Part shown: piece by piece, positions 53,847 to 61,608 of the stretch | How positions within the stretch are numbered: position 1 is the first letter of the stretch | How the letters are laid out: each line of letters starts with the position of its first letter | Assembly: GCA_002415845.1 (NCBI GenBank) | Contig: DIAR01000010.1 | Span: forward strand, 18,108-82,107 | Length of the DNA stretch: 64,000 bases | Reading direction: 5' to 3' | Source: Candidatus Woesebacteria bacterium UBA5073 | Lineage (GTDB): Bacteria; Patescibacteriota; Microgenomatia; UBA8517 | Position numbers and translations under genes: made by a program | The notes under the pieces: generated by a model | The model's database searches: none | The model's input: only the letters and a program-made list of their open reading frames with translations | What the model was told of the DNA's origin: nothing

Positions 53847-54203
53847 ATGAAACCAGTGAATAAACAAAAACAAAGACAGGAAAACAGAAAAAAAAGAAAA
53901 AACTTTCTACCGACTCTTCTTTTAACAATCCTTCTTTGGATTTCTCTCTTTTTTTTAATTTATTTTGTTGAACCGGATACTTTTGGCGTTGTTCCTCTCT
54001 TTTTCTTTTTAATCTTCTTTGCTTTTCTTTTTTCCTTTGCCACTCTTTTAGCCGATTCCAGACGCGGTTTATCAATTTCCGTTTTTTTAACCCTCTTTTT
54101 AATCCTGAGGTACTTTGGTATTGGGAATATCCTAAATTTACTTTTGTTACTTGGTCTTTTTATCACTTCTGAAGTCTACTTTTTGAAAAACAAATCCTCT
54201 TGA
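53847..54203 (+). CDS. small polytopic membrane protein of unknown function
   Basis: The 118 residues have a very basic N-terminus (KQKQRQENRKKRKN) and three or four membrane helices rich in Phe and Leu. No family is recognised. Its TGA overlaps the -35 of the following TrpR-like gene, so the two may be separately transcribed. Confidence 0.6.
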   Translation: MKPVNKQKQRQENRKKRKNFLPTLLLTILLWISLFFLIYFVEPDTFGVVPLFFFLIFFAFLFSFATLLADSRRGLSISVFLTLFLILRYFGIGNILNLLLLLGLFITSEVYFLKNKSS

Positions 54204-54240
54204 CGGGAAAACTTGGGTTGTTATACTTGACGCCAAGTAT
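54200..54240 (+). promoter_or_regulatory. promoter and palindromic operator of the TrpR-like gene
   Basis: TTGACG (54200-54205) and TATACT (54222-54227) are 16 bases apart, with TG one base before the -10 (extended). A perfect inverted repeat ATACTTG-ACGC-CAAGTAT (54223-54240) overlaps the -10 and the predicted start, ending one base into the start codon. This fits self-repression by the encoded TrpR-like protein. Confidence 0.7.
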
Positions 54241-54595
54241 GAGAACTTCAGGTTTCAAATTAAATCCATCATTTAAAAATCAAATTGAGGTAACCTTCTG
54301 TCAGTTAATATCGGATATCAAAACACCAAAAGAAGCGGAAATCTTTTTTAAAGACTTTTTAAACGAAACCGAATATGAAACCTTTGTTAAAAGATTGGCT
54401 ATCGCCTACTGGCTAAAGAAAAAAAGAAGCTATGCAAACATCAAACAAAACCTCAAAGTCTCCAGTGCCACCATTGCCGTTATCCAAACCCTGATGCAGA
54501 AACCGGGTTTTAAGATGGCCCTCAAGAAAATCGAGGCTGACGAGTGGGCCAATGTCTGGGCAGAAAAGATTAAAAAAATAACCCGCCACAAGTAA
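54239..54595 (+). CDS. TrpR/YerC-like helix-turn-helix regulator
   Basis: The family binds palindromic operators as dimers. The 118 residues (from the ATG at 54239) are all-helical, with FCQLISDIKTPKEAEIFFKD, TEYETFVKRLAIAYWLKKKR and the TrpR/YerC helix-turn-helix RSYANIKQNLKVSSATIAVI. I rejected the in-frame ATG at 54200 because it lies upstream of the -10 element. The ligand is unknown; YerC-type members lack a defined tryptophan pocket. It is followed by an intrinsic terminator, so it is a single-gene unit. Confidence 0.82.
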   Translation: MRTSGFKLNPSFKNQIEVTFCQLISDIKTPKEAEIFFKDFLNETEYETFVKRLAIAYWLKKKRSYANIKQNLKVSSATIAVIQTLMQKPGFKMALKKIEADEWANVWAEKIKKITRHK

Positions 54596-54632
54596 TTTGT
54601 TTTAAGCCTCAAATAAAGCTAAAATACAAGCG

Positions 54633-54658
54633 AACCTCCTTAAAAAGGGAGGTTTTTT
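54633..54658 (+). terminator. intrinsic terminator after the TrpR-like gene
   Basis: AACCTCC (54633-54639) pairs with GGAGGTT (54648-54654) across an 8-base A-rich loop and is followed by four more T. It separates the repressor gene from metG. Confidence 0.9.
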
Positions 54659-54672
54659 AATACCAAACTAGT

Positions 54673-54678
54673 TATACT
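54673..54678 (+). promoter_or_regulatory. -10 element of metG
   Basis: TATACT ends 9 bases before the metG ATG and lies 14 bases after the upstream terminator. No strong -35 is seen. The sequence GTTATACTTA resembles one half of the TrpR-like operator. Confidence 0.5.
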
Positions 54679-54687
54679 TATATTGCC

Positions 54688-56106
54688 ATGACTAAAAAAT
54701 TTTACATTACTGCCGCCATTCCATACGTTAACGCCGCTCCCCATATCGGCCATGCGCTGGAATTTGTACAAGTGGATGCCTTAAAAAGATACCACCAACT
54801 TCAGGGCGTTGATGTTATTTCCCTCTCGGGTGGAGACGAAAACGCCCTGAAAAACGTTCAGGCGGCGGAGGCCAAGGGCATTGATATTCAAAGCTTTGTT
54901 GACACCAATACCGAACTCTTTCGTCTTTTGGCCGTTAAACTGAATGCCGAATTTGATGTCTGGCAAAAGGGCAGCGATAAGAAGAACCACTACCCATCCG
55001 TTCAGAAACTATGGAACCTTTGTAAAAAAGACATTTACAAAAAAACCTATGAGGGCCTTTATTGTGTCGGTTGTGAGGCTTTCTACACCAAGGAAGAATT
55101 AAACGACCAGGGTGAATGCTTTGAACACCCGGGTAAGAAATTAGAAACCGTGGCTGAAGAGAACTACTTCTTTGCCCTGTCCAAATACCAAAACCAATTA
55201 ATTAAACTAATTGAAAGCGACAAGCTAAAAATTACCCCCGAAACCAGAAAAAACGAAGCTTTGTCTTTCTTAAAAAATGGTCTTTTGGATATTTCAGTTT
55301 CCAGAAGTATCAAAAGAGCCAAAAACTGGGGCGTACCGGTTCCCGATGATCCTGAGCAGATTATTTATGTTTGGTTTGACGCTTTAAATATTTATCAGTC
55401 GGGGATTGGCTTTGGTTGGGACGAAGTCAAATACGAAAAGTACTGGCCGGCCGATGTTCATGCCATCGGCAAAGGCATCTCTCGCTTCCATACCGTTTAC
55501 TGGCCGGCTTTTCTTCTTTCGGCCGGACTCCCCTTGCCAAAAAATATTTTCGTCCACGGTTACCTAACCGTTAACGGCGAGAAAATTTCAAAGACGGTCG
55601 GCAACGTCATCGATCCCCTACCGTTAATTGAAAAATTTGGTGCTGACCCTATTCGTTATTATTTGCTTTCCAAAGTCTCGCCTTTTTTGGATGGAGATTT
55701 TTCCGAAAAAAAGTTGATCGAAAGTTATAATTCCGATCTGGCTAACGGCTTGGGCAATTTGGTTTCCCGAGTGGCTAAACTATGCGAAAAGGTAAATTTC
55801 GAAGTTAAACCCCAGACAAATGCAGTTTTCCCGGAGGTTACAAAAGCTATTGGGGAATATAAATTTGACGAAACTCTAAAGGCCATCTGGCAAAAAATTT
55901 CAGAGGTTGATAAGAAAATAAATGTTGATGAACCCTGGAAACTGGAAGAAAAAGAGCTTAAAGAAGCTTTAGCTTTTTATGTCTCCCAAATAAAACAAAT
56001 TGCGTATAACTTAAAGCCTTTTCTTCCCGAAACAGCCGAAGCAATCGAGAGTATTTTTGCCGGTCCTAAAGTATCAATTGTCAAACCTCTCTTCCCGAGG
56101 ATTTAA
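54688..56106 (+). CDS. metG: methionyl-tRNA synthetase
   Basis: MetRS charges both initiator and elongator tRNA-Met. The 472 residues have the class I HIGH motif (19-22, AAPHIGH), a zinc knuckle (YCVGCEAFY and CFEHPGK), IYVWFDALNIYQSG for methionine/tRNA contacts, and KISKT (about 299-303) in place of the classic KMSKS. The anticodon-binding helical domain follows. The C-terminal tRNA-binding (EMAP-like) domain is absent, a common short form. It is preceded by a terminator and a -10, so it starts its own unit, with the GT2 gene 10 bases downstream. Confidence 0.96.
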   Translation: MTKKFYITAAIPYVNAAPHIGHALEFVQVDALKRYHQLQGVDVISLSGGDENALKNVQAAEAKGIDIQSFVDTNTELFRLLAVKLNAEFDVWQKGSDKKNHYPSVQKLWNLCKKDIYKKTYEGLYCVGCEAFYTKEELNDQGECFEHPGKKLETVAEENYFFALSKYQNQLIKLIESDKLKITPETRKNEALSFLKNGLLDISVSRSIKRAKNWGVPVPDDPEQIIYVWFDALNIYQSGIGFGWDEVKYEKYWPADVHAIGKGISRFHTVYWPAFLLSAGLPLPKNIFVHGYLTVNGEKISKTVGNVIDPLPLIEKFGADPIRYYLLSKVSPFLDGDFSEKKLIESYNSDLANGLGNLVSRVAKLCEKVNFEVKPQTNAVFPEVTKAIGEYKFDETLKAIWQKISEVDKKINVDEPWKLEEKELKEALAFYVSQIKQIAYNLKPFLPETAEAIESIFAGPKVSIVKPLFPRI

Positions 56107-56116
56107 TTTTTTATTA

Positions 56117-57610
56117 ATGTTTAGAAATTTTATAATTAAACACGACAAAGGCGTTCTGCGGGCCCTGGAGATTTTACCCGGGTTTGTTTCCTGGAACGTG
56201 ATTCTTTTTCCTTACTGGGGTATCTTAATTATTCCTAACGTTGTTGCCTATTTTATTCTTCTTTTTAACCTCTATTGGTTTTACCAGTCTTTTCAGACAG
56301 CCATTTCGGCCGTTTTGTCCCATTTAAAAATCCAGGCTTCAATGAACTTTAATTGGTTGGCTGATTTAAAATCTTTTCCCGATTGGAAAAAGGTTCATCA
56401 CGTTGTCATTATTCCTACCTACAAAGAACCGCTGCATATCTTGGAGCGAACCCTTAATTCTTTAGCCGAGCAGGATTTACCCAAAAACCAAATTACGGTT
56501 TGTCTGGCGATGGAGAAAAAAGAACCTGAAGAAGACCGGATAAGAAAGGTTGCCGCCTTAAAAGAAACGTTTGGTAAAACCTTTGCCAATCTCTTTGTCA
56601 CCGTCCACGAACTCGTTTCCGGTGAAGTAGCCGGTAAATCTTCAAACGAAAAGTTTGCCGCCATTTGGCTGAAAAAAGAATTTATCGATAAAGGCAAATT
56701 GGATATTAACTACATTACCGTTACAAGCTGTGATGCCGATCATAAATACCATCCCAAGCATTTTTCTTGTCTTACTTTTAAATTTCTTGATAACCCAAAC
56801 CGCTATAAACATTTTTGGCAGCCGGCCGTTATGTTTTACAACAATATTTGGGAAATTCCGGCAATCTCTCGGGTTACCAATACCTTTACTTCCATTTGGA
56901 ACCTGGCCAATCTTTCCCGGAAAGACAGGCTTATTAATACCGCCAATTATTCCCTTTCCTTTTCCCTTTTGGATAAAGTGGGTTATTGGGACGCCGATAA
57001 AATTCCTGAAGATTGGGGAATCTTCTTTAAAACTTATTACAAGATGCGGGGTGGAATTGAAGTTGAGCCGATTTATTTGCCCCTCATGGCCGATGCCGCC
57101 CAGTCAACCACTTCTTTTGGCACAATCAAAAGCCAGTATGAACAAATTAAGCGCTGGGCTTGGGGCGTATCGGATGATCCCTGGATAATCAAAAATTACT
57201 TTTTAACCCCAGGAATTCCCTTCTGGGAAAAAACGGCCCGTTTAATCTATGTTATCTGGGCTCATTTTTCCTGGCCGATTAACTGGTTTATTATCACCAT
57301 CGGCCTAACCTTACCTTCACTTTTAAATCCCGCCTTTGCCAGAACGGCTCTTGGTTATTCGGTTCCGAAATTGTCATCTTTTGTCCTAACAATCGCCCTG
57401 GCCTTCTTGGCTACAACTATCGTAATCGACAGCTTTTATAAACCGAAAAAATCGGAGCATTTGCCTAAATGGCGGATTGTCATTTCGCCTTTGGAATTTA
57501 TCCTTATGCCGATTGCCGGTTTTATCTTCACCGCCCTTCCCGGTCTTGATGCACACACAAGACTGATGCTTGGCAAATACATTGAGTACAAAGTCACGGA
57601 GAAAGTTTAA
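56117..57610 (+). CDS. family 2 glycosyltransferase, membrane-bound
   Basis: The 497 residues (from the ATG at 56117) have two N-terminal membrane helices, a GT-A domain with VIIPTYKEPLHILERTLNSL, a D-x-D-like CDADHKYHP and a C-terminal acceptor region with IPEDWGIFFKTYYK (ED) and QIKRWAWGVSD (a Q/R-x-x-R-W-like motif). Three or so membrane helices close the protein. This layout resembles processive or polyprenol-linked GT2 enzymes such as cellulose-synthase-like proteins. An upstream in-frame ATG at 56057 lies inside metG and was not used. It shares a TTAA stop with the convergent SDR gene. Confidence 0.85.
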   Translation: MFRNFIIKHDKGVLRALEILPGFVSWNVILFPYWGILIIPNVVAYFILLFNLYWFYQSFQTAISAVLSHLKIQASMNFNWLADLKSFPDWKKVHHVVIIPTYKEPLHILERTLNSLAEQDLPKNQITVCLAMEKKEPEEDRIRKVAALKETFGKTFANLFVTVHELVSGEVAGKSSNEKFAAIWLKKEFIDKGKLDINYITVTSCDADHKYHPKHFSCLTFKFLDNPNRYKHFWQPAVMFYNNIWEIPAISRVTNTFTSIWNLANLSRKDRLINTANYSLSFSLLDKVGYWDADKIPEDWGIFFKTYYKMRGGIEVEPIYLPLMADAAQSTTSFGTIKSQYEQIKRWAWGVSDDPWIIKNYFLTPGIPFWEKTARLIYVIWAHFSWPINWFIITIGLTLPSLLNPAFARTALGYSVPKLSSFVLTIALAFLATTIVIDSFYKPKKSEHLPKWRIVISPLEFILMPIAGFIFTALPGLDAHTRLMLGKYIEYKVTEKV

Positions 57611-58542
57611 GCGCTTCTGAAGTATTCAATCGTTTTTACAAGTCCCTCATCAACTTTAATTCTTGGTTCCCAACCCAAAAGCGTTTTGGCTTTTGAGATA
57701 TCCGGACAGCGTTGTTTAGGATCATCGGCCGGAATGTCTTTAAAAACAATCTCCGAAGAACTCCCCGTAATGGCTTTTATTTTCTCGGCCAAAGAAAGCA
57801 TAGTGTATTCCTCGGGATTGCCCAAATTAACCACTTCGCCCTTAAGGCCTTCAGTAAACATCAATTTCATTAAGCCCTCTACCAAATCGGAAACAAAACA
57901 AAAAGATCTGGTTTGCTTGCCTTCACCGTAAATCGTTAACGGTTTTTGTTCCAAAGCCTGGTTAATGAAATTTGAGACTACCCGACCGTCGTCTTTTTGC
58001 ATTCTGGGGCCATAGGTATTAAAAATTCTGACAATCCGAGTGTCCAAATCATATTTTTGCCGATAAATATAAACCATTGTTTCGGCAAATCTTTTACCTT
58101 CGTCATAACAGCTTCTGGGACCGTAGGAATTAACATTGCCCCAATAGGTTTCTTTTTGCGGATGTTCTTTAGGGTCACCATAGACTTCCGAAGTTGAAGC
58201 CATTAAAAATCTGGCTTTAGCCTTAACGGCTTCTTTTAAGAGGTTAATTGTGCCCAAACTGTTGGCCAGGGCTGTTTCTTCGGGGTGTTTTTGATAATCA
58301 ACCGGTGAAGCCGGAGAGGCTAAATGAAAAATATATGAAGCGCCCGAGCAGTCAATTTGATCACGGGTTACATCAAGGTTTTTGAACTCAAAATTGGAAT
58401 TACCCTTAAAAGATTCCAAATTCTTTTCGCTTCCGGTAATCAGGTTATCGACACATAAAACCTGATAGCCTCTGTTCAAAAGTGCCTCACAAAGATGGCT
58501 CCCGATAAACCCGGCTCCGCCCGTAATCACAATTTTTTCCAT
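57607..58542 (-). CDS. NAD-dependent sugar-nucleotide SDR, UDP-glucuronate decarboxylase (UDP-xylose synthase) type
   Basis: Such enzymes convert UDP-glucuronate to UDP-xylose. The 311 residues have the Rossmann motif GGAGFIGSHL (8-17), HLASPASPVDY, the STSEVYGDP serine region, and the catalytic Tyr146-x-x-x-Lys150 in the subfamily-specific YGPRSCYDEGKRFAETM. RIFNTYGPRM and TRSFCFVSDLVEGL also fit. Length and motifs favour UXS over 4-epimerases. It is on the opposite strand within the envelope glycan cluster. A TATAAT lies about 15 bases before its ATG. Confidence 0.88.
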   Translation of the reverse strand: MEKIVITGGAGFIGSHLCEALLNRGYQVLCVDNLITGSEKNLESFKGNSNFEFKNLDVTRDQIDCSGASYIFHLASPASPVDYQKHPEETALANSLGTINLLKEAVKAKARFLMASTSEVYGDPKEHPQKETYWGNVNSYGPRSCYDEGKRFAETMVYIYRQKYDLDTRIVRIFNTYGPRMQKDDGRVVSNFINQALEQKPLTIYGEGKQTRSFCFVSDLVEGLMKLMFTEGLKGEVVNLGNPEEYTMLSLAEKIKAITGSSSEIVFKDIPADDPKQRCPDISKAKTLLGWEPRIKVDEGLVKTIEYFRSA

Positions 58543-58597
58543 ATTTTTCTCTCGCTTATTATATACGAAAGTTAAGCCCCTATGCTAAACTAAATTA

Positions 58598-60091
58598 ATG
58601 GAAAAATTGACCAAACTCCTTCATAAAATCCATACACCTTTATGGCTAACCATCCTTTTAGCCATTATTCTTCTCCTTCGAATTCCCTCCCTTTTTGAAC
58701 CCTATTATTACGGTGATGAGATGATTTATCTCTCGCTCGGTCAAGGCATCAGGCAAGGTCTTCACCTCTATAGTCAAATCTTTGACAACAAGCCGCCCTT
58801 AATTTACCTGGTGGCGGCCGTCGCCGGCAATCTTTTTTGGTTTAAAGCCATTCTTTCCTTTTGGCTTTTGGTCACCACCGTTCTTTTTTGGCACCTATCA
58901 CAAAGATTATTCCCAGGTAAAGATAAACTCCAAAAAACAGCCGTGATTGCTTTTGCCGCTTTAACCACCCTGCCTCTCTTGGAAGGCAACATTGTCAACG
59001 CCGAACTTTTAATGGTTGGGCCCACTATTATTGCCTTTCTGCTTCTTTTTTCTTATAAGGACAATCTGAAGATGATTTTTGTGGCCGGTCTTCTTTTTTC
59101 CCTTGCAACTCTTTTTAAGGTTCCGGCCGCCTTCGACCTACCCGTAATCATCATTTTTTGGTTTTTAAGTTTGAAATTTAACAAAGAAGAGATTCTTGGT
59201 TTTTTGAAAAAAAGCGGGGTTTTGGCTTTAGGTTTTATTATTCCCATCGGCCTTAGTTTCATTTGGACCTATTTCCAGGGCTCTTTTAAGGAGTATGTCA
59301 CGGCCGCTTTTTTGCAAAACCTCGGCTATCTATCAAGTATGCGCCTGGGCACCATGGCCGCCAAAGGTTCTTTTTTCAGCCGAAATCTGCCTTTAATCAT
59401 TAGGGCCCTAATTGTTGTTTTGAGTTTGGTTATTCTTTACTTTAAAAAAGCCAAACTTTCAAAAACCTTTCTTTTCCTCTGCATTTGGCTTTTGTGCGGT
59501 CTCTTTGCCGTAACCTTATCGGAACGGCCTTATCCCCATTACCTAATTCAAATCGTTCCGGAAATGTCTTTTCTGGTAGCCATCCTTTTAACCGAAAAAT
59601 CGCTTGAGCAGTCCCTGGTCATAATTCCTTTAACCTTAACTTTTTTTGTTCCTTTTTATTATCGCTACTATTACTATTCAACTTTTCCCTACTACCTGCG
59701 CTTTTTAAAGTTTACCGTAGGGCAAACCACCAAAGATCAATATTTCCGCCAATTCAGTTTCGACACAACCAGAAATTATGCTCTGGCCGACTTTTTGGTT
59801 AAATCAGACGGGGATAAAAAGGTTTATGTAACCGGTGATAGTCCAACCGTTTATGCTCTGGCCAAGAAACTGCCACCGATAAGATTTGTGGCCGATTATC
59901 ATATTGGTGACTATTCAACCCGTGAGGCGGAGGTTGGTAATCTAACTTCAGCTAAACCGCATTATATTGTCGTGCTTTCCTCCAAAAGCAACTATAAAGA
60001 ATTAAAAACGCTTCTTAAAAGCTCATATTTTCACCTTCTCGATATTGAGGAAGCTGAAATTTGGGTAAGAACAAAAGAAAACTCTAAATAA
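58598..60091 (+). CDS. GT-C glycosyltransferase (GT39/ArnT-like, PMT_2)
   Basis: The 497-residue protein has about 11 membrane helices followed by a C-terminal soluble domain. The first outer loop has YYYGDEMIYLSLGQGI (catalytic acidic pair) and FDNKPPLIYL, the GT39/GT83 arrangement. LFKVPAAFDLPVII and ERPYPHYLIQIVPEMSFLVA also match. The donor is expected to be a polyprenyl-phosphate sugar. It heads a plus-strand run of glycan genes, with the next start 1 base after its stop. Confidence 0.83.
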   Translation: MEKLTKLLHKIHTPLWLTILLAIILLLRIPSLFEPYYYGDEMIYLSLGQGIRQGLHLYSQIFDNKPPLIYLVAAVAGNLFWFKAILSFWLLVTTVLFWHLSQRLFPGKDKLQKTAVIAFAALTTLPLLEGNIVNAELLMVGPTIIAFLLLFSYKDNLKMIFVAGLLFSLATLFKVPAAFDLPVIIIFWFLSLKFNKEEILGFLKKSGVLALGFIIPIGLSFIWTYFQGSFKEYVTAAFLQNLGYLSSMRLGTMAAKGSFFSRNLPLIIRALIVVLSLVILYFKKAKLSKTFLFLCIWLLCGLFAVTLSERPYPHYLIQIVPEMSFLVAILLTEKSLEQSLVIIPLTLTFFVPFYYRYYYYSTFPYYLRFLKFTVGQTTKDQYFRQFSFDTTRNYALADFLVKSDGDKKVYVTGDSPTVYALAKKLPPIRFVADYHIGDYSTREAEVGNLTSAKPHYIVVLSSKSNYKELKTLLKSSYFHLLDIEEAEIWVRTKENSK

Positions 60092-60092
60092 A

Positions 60093-60509
60093 GTGGTAAA
60101 AAAACCTTTTTCGGATAAAATAGGGCCGGTGATAAAAAAAAGGCCCTCTCTAAACTTAACGGTCCAAAAAGAAATTGCCTCACTTGATCTCCCTTTTAAG
60201 GGCTATCTTTTAACCTTCCTGGCCGTTGATCTTTTTTTGATTCTTTTGGTAATTTTGTTAAAAAGGTTTCTGCCTCCCCAGATACCCTTATTTTACGGTC
60301 TGGCCGAAGGTGAAGAACAGTTGGCCGCCTCCTGGATGCTAATTATGCCATCCATAGCCGCTTTAATTATTACCCTGATAAACTCGACTTTAGCTTATTT
60401 TTTCAAAGATCCTTTTTTAAAAAAGGTGTTTATGTTTGGCGCTTTCGGTTTAAGTGTTTTTTCCTGGATTACGACCGTCAAAATCTTTTTTCTGGTCGGC
60501 AGTTTATAA
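60093..60509 (+). CDS. small membrane protein in the glycan cluster
   Basis: The 138-residue protein starts at GTG, one base after the previous stop. It has three membrane helices; after the first comes PPQIPLFYGLAEGEEQLAAS, a conserved-looking outer loop. No named family is recognised. The tight spacing before and after (4 bases to the WecA-like gene) suggests a partner of the glycan enzymes. Confidence 0.65.
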   Translation: MVKKPFSDKIGPVIKKRPSLNLTVQKEIASLDLPFKGYLLTFLAVDLFLILLVILLKRFLPPQIPLFYGLAEGEEQLAASWMLIMPSIAALIITLINSTLAYFFKDPFLKKVFMFGAFGLSVFSWITTVKIFFLVGSL

Positions 60510-60513
60510 ACCT

Positions 60514-61608
60514 ATGCAAAATCTCTTTTCTCTGGCCTTCTTACCTTTTCTTGTTTCCGGGGCAGTTGCCTTTGCCCTAACTCCGCTGGTTATTAAATTG
60601 GCTAAAAAAATCGGCATCATTGATGATCCTGTAACCCATAAACACCCCAAGGTAATTCACACCTATCCGGTTCCCAGGGGTGGCGGCATTGTTATTTTCT
60701 TTGCCGTTTTAATAGCCTCTTTAATTTTCATTCCCATGGACAAACACCTAATCGGAATTTTGATTGGCGCCGCCATCATTTTCGTCATGGGCATACTGGA
60801 CGACAAATACGATCTAAATCCCTACCTTCGAATCGGTGTCGGTTTTCTGGCTGCGGCAGCCCCCATTATTGCCGGCATTGGAATTGCTTTTATTTCCAAT
60901 CCTTTCGGCGGAACGATTGATCTGTCTCACCCCAGGTTTGTCTTTAATCTCTTTGGTGATCAAAAAAGCATTTGGCTCCTCTCTGATCTGTTCGCTCTTT
61001 TTTGGATAGTCTTCTTAATGAATATGCTTAATATGGGCGCCAAGGGTGTTGACGGACAGCTTCCGGGTGTGGCCGGCATTTCGGCCATAGCCATTGCCCT
61101 TCTTTCTTTTAAATTCTCGGCCGATATTACCCAGTGGCCAGTCATTCTTTTGGCCATGATTACGGCTGGGGCTTTTTTTGGTTTTTTACCCTGGAATTTT
61201 TACCCGCAGAAAATTATGCCTTCCTACGGCGGGGCAACCATGGCCGGTTATTTGTTGGCTATTCTTTCCATTCTTTCTACCACCAAGGTAGGAACCCTAA
61301 TTGTGGTTCTGGCCGTGCCTTTAATCGACACCGGATATGCGATTATCCGCAGAATCCTGGCTGGAAAATCGCCTGTTTGGGGTGACCGGGGACACTTACA
61401 CCATAAACTTCTGGATTTGGGACTATCTAAAAGACAGGTGGCCATTCTTTACTGGGCCGTCACTGCCGTTTTAGGCCTGGCTGCTTTGTATTTGAATACC
61501 CTTCATAAGTTATATACAATTGTCGGTATGGCCGTCCTGTTGGGAGGCCTAATCATATGGCTAACCTACAGACCGAAATCACCGCTTTCAAAAGAGATAA
61601 AACCGTAA
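60514..61608 (+). CDS. WecA/TagO-like polyprenyl-phosphate sugar-1-phosphate transferase
   Basis: This family starts lipid-linked glycans by moving sugar-1-phosphate to undecaprenyl phosphate. The 364 residues (from the ATG at 60514) have about 10 membrane helices, HPKVIHTYPVPRGGGIVIFF, the DDKYD motif (VMGILDDKYDLNP), a form of the N-x-x-N-x-x-DG-x-DG motif reading NMLNMGAKGVDGQLPG (170-185), and the HLHHKLLDLGLS loop. In that third motif the first Asp of WecA/MraY is Lys177 while the second is kept as Asp180. Its end overlaps the UbiA-like gene by 52 bases. Confidence 0.87.
   Translation: MQNLFSLAFLPFLVSGAVAFALTPLVIKLAKKIGIIDDPVTHKHPKVIHTYPVPRGGGIVIFFAVLIASLIFIPMDKHLIGILIGAAIIFVMGILDDKYDLNPYLRIGVGFLAAAAPIIAGIGIAFISNPFGGTIDLSHPRFVFNLFGDQKSIWLLSDLFALFWIVFLMNMLNMGAKGVDGQLPGVAGISAIAIALLSFKFSADITQWPVILLAMITAGAFFGFLPWNFYPQKIMPSYGGATMAGYLLAILSILSTTKVGTLIVVLAVPLIDTGYAIIRRILAGKSPVWGDRGHLHHKLLDLGLSKRQVAILYWAVTAVLGLAALYLNTLHKLYTIVGMAVLLGGLIIWLTYRPKSPLSKEIKP

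Noticed and set aside
54200..54238. Upstream ATG for the TrpR-like gene
   Set aside because: It overlaps the -35 and lies before the extended -10 and operator, so the ATG at 54239 is the better start.
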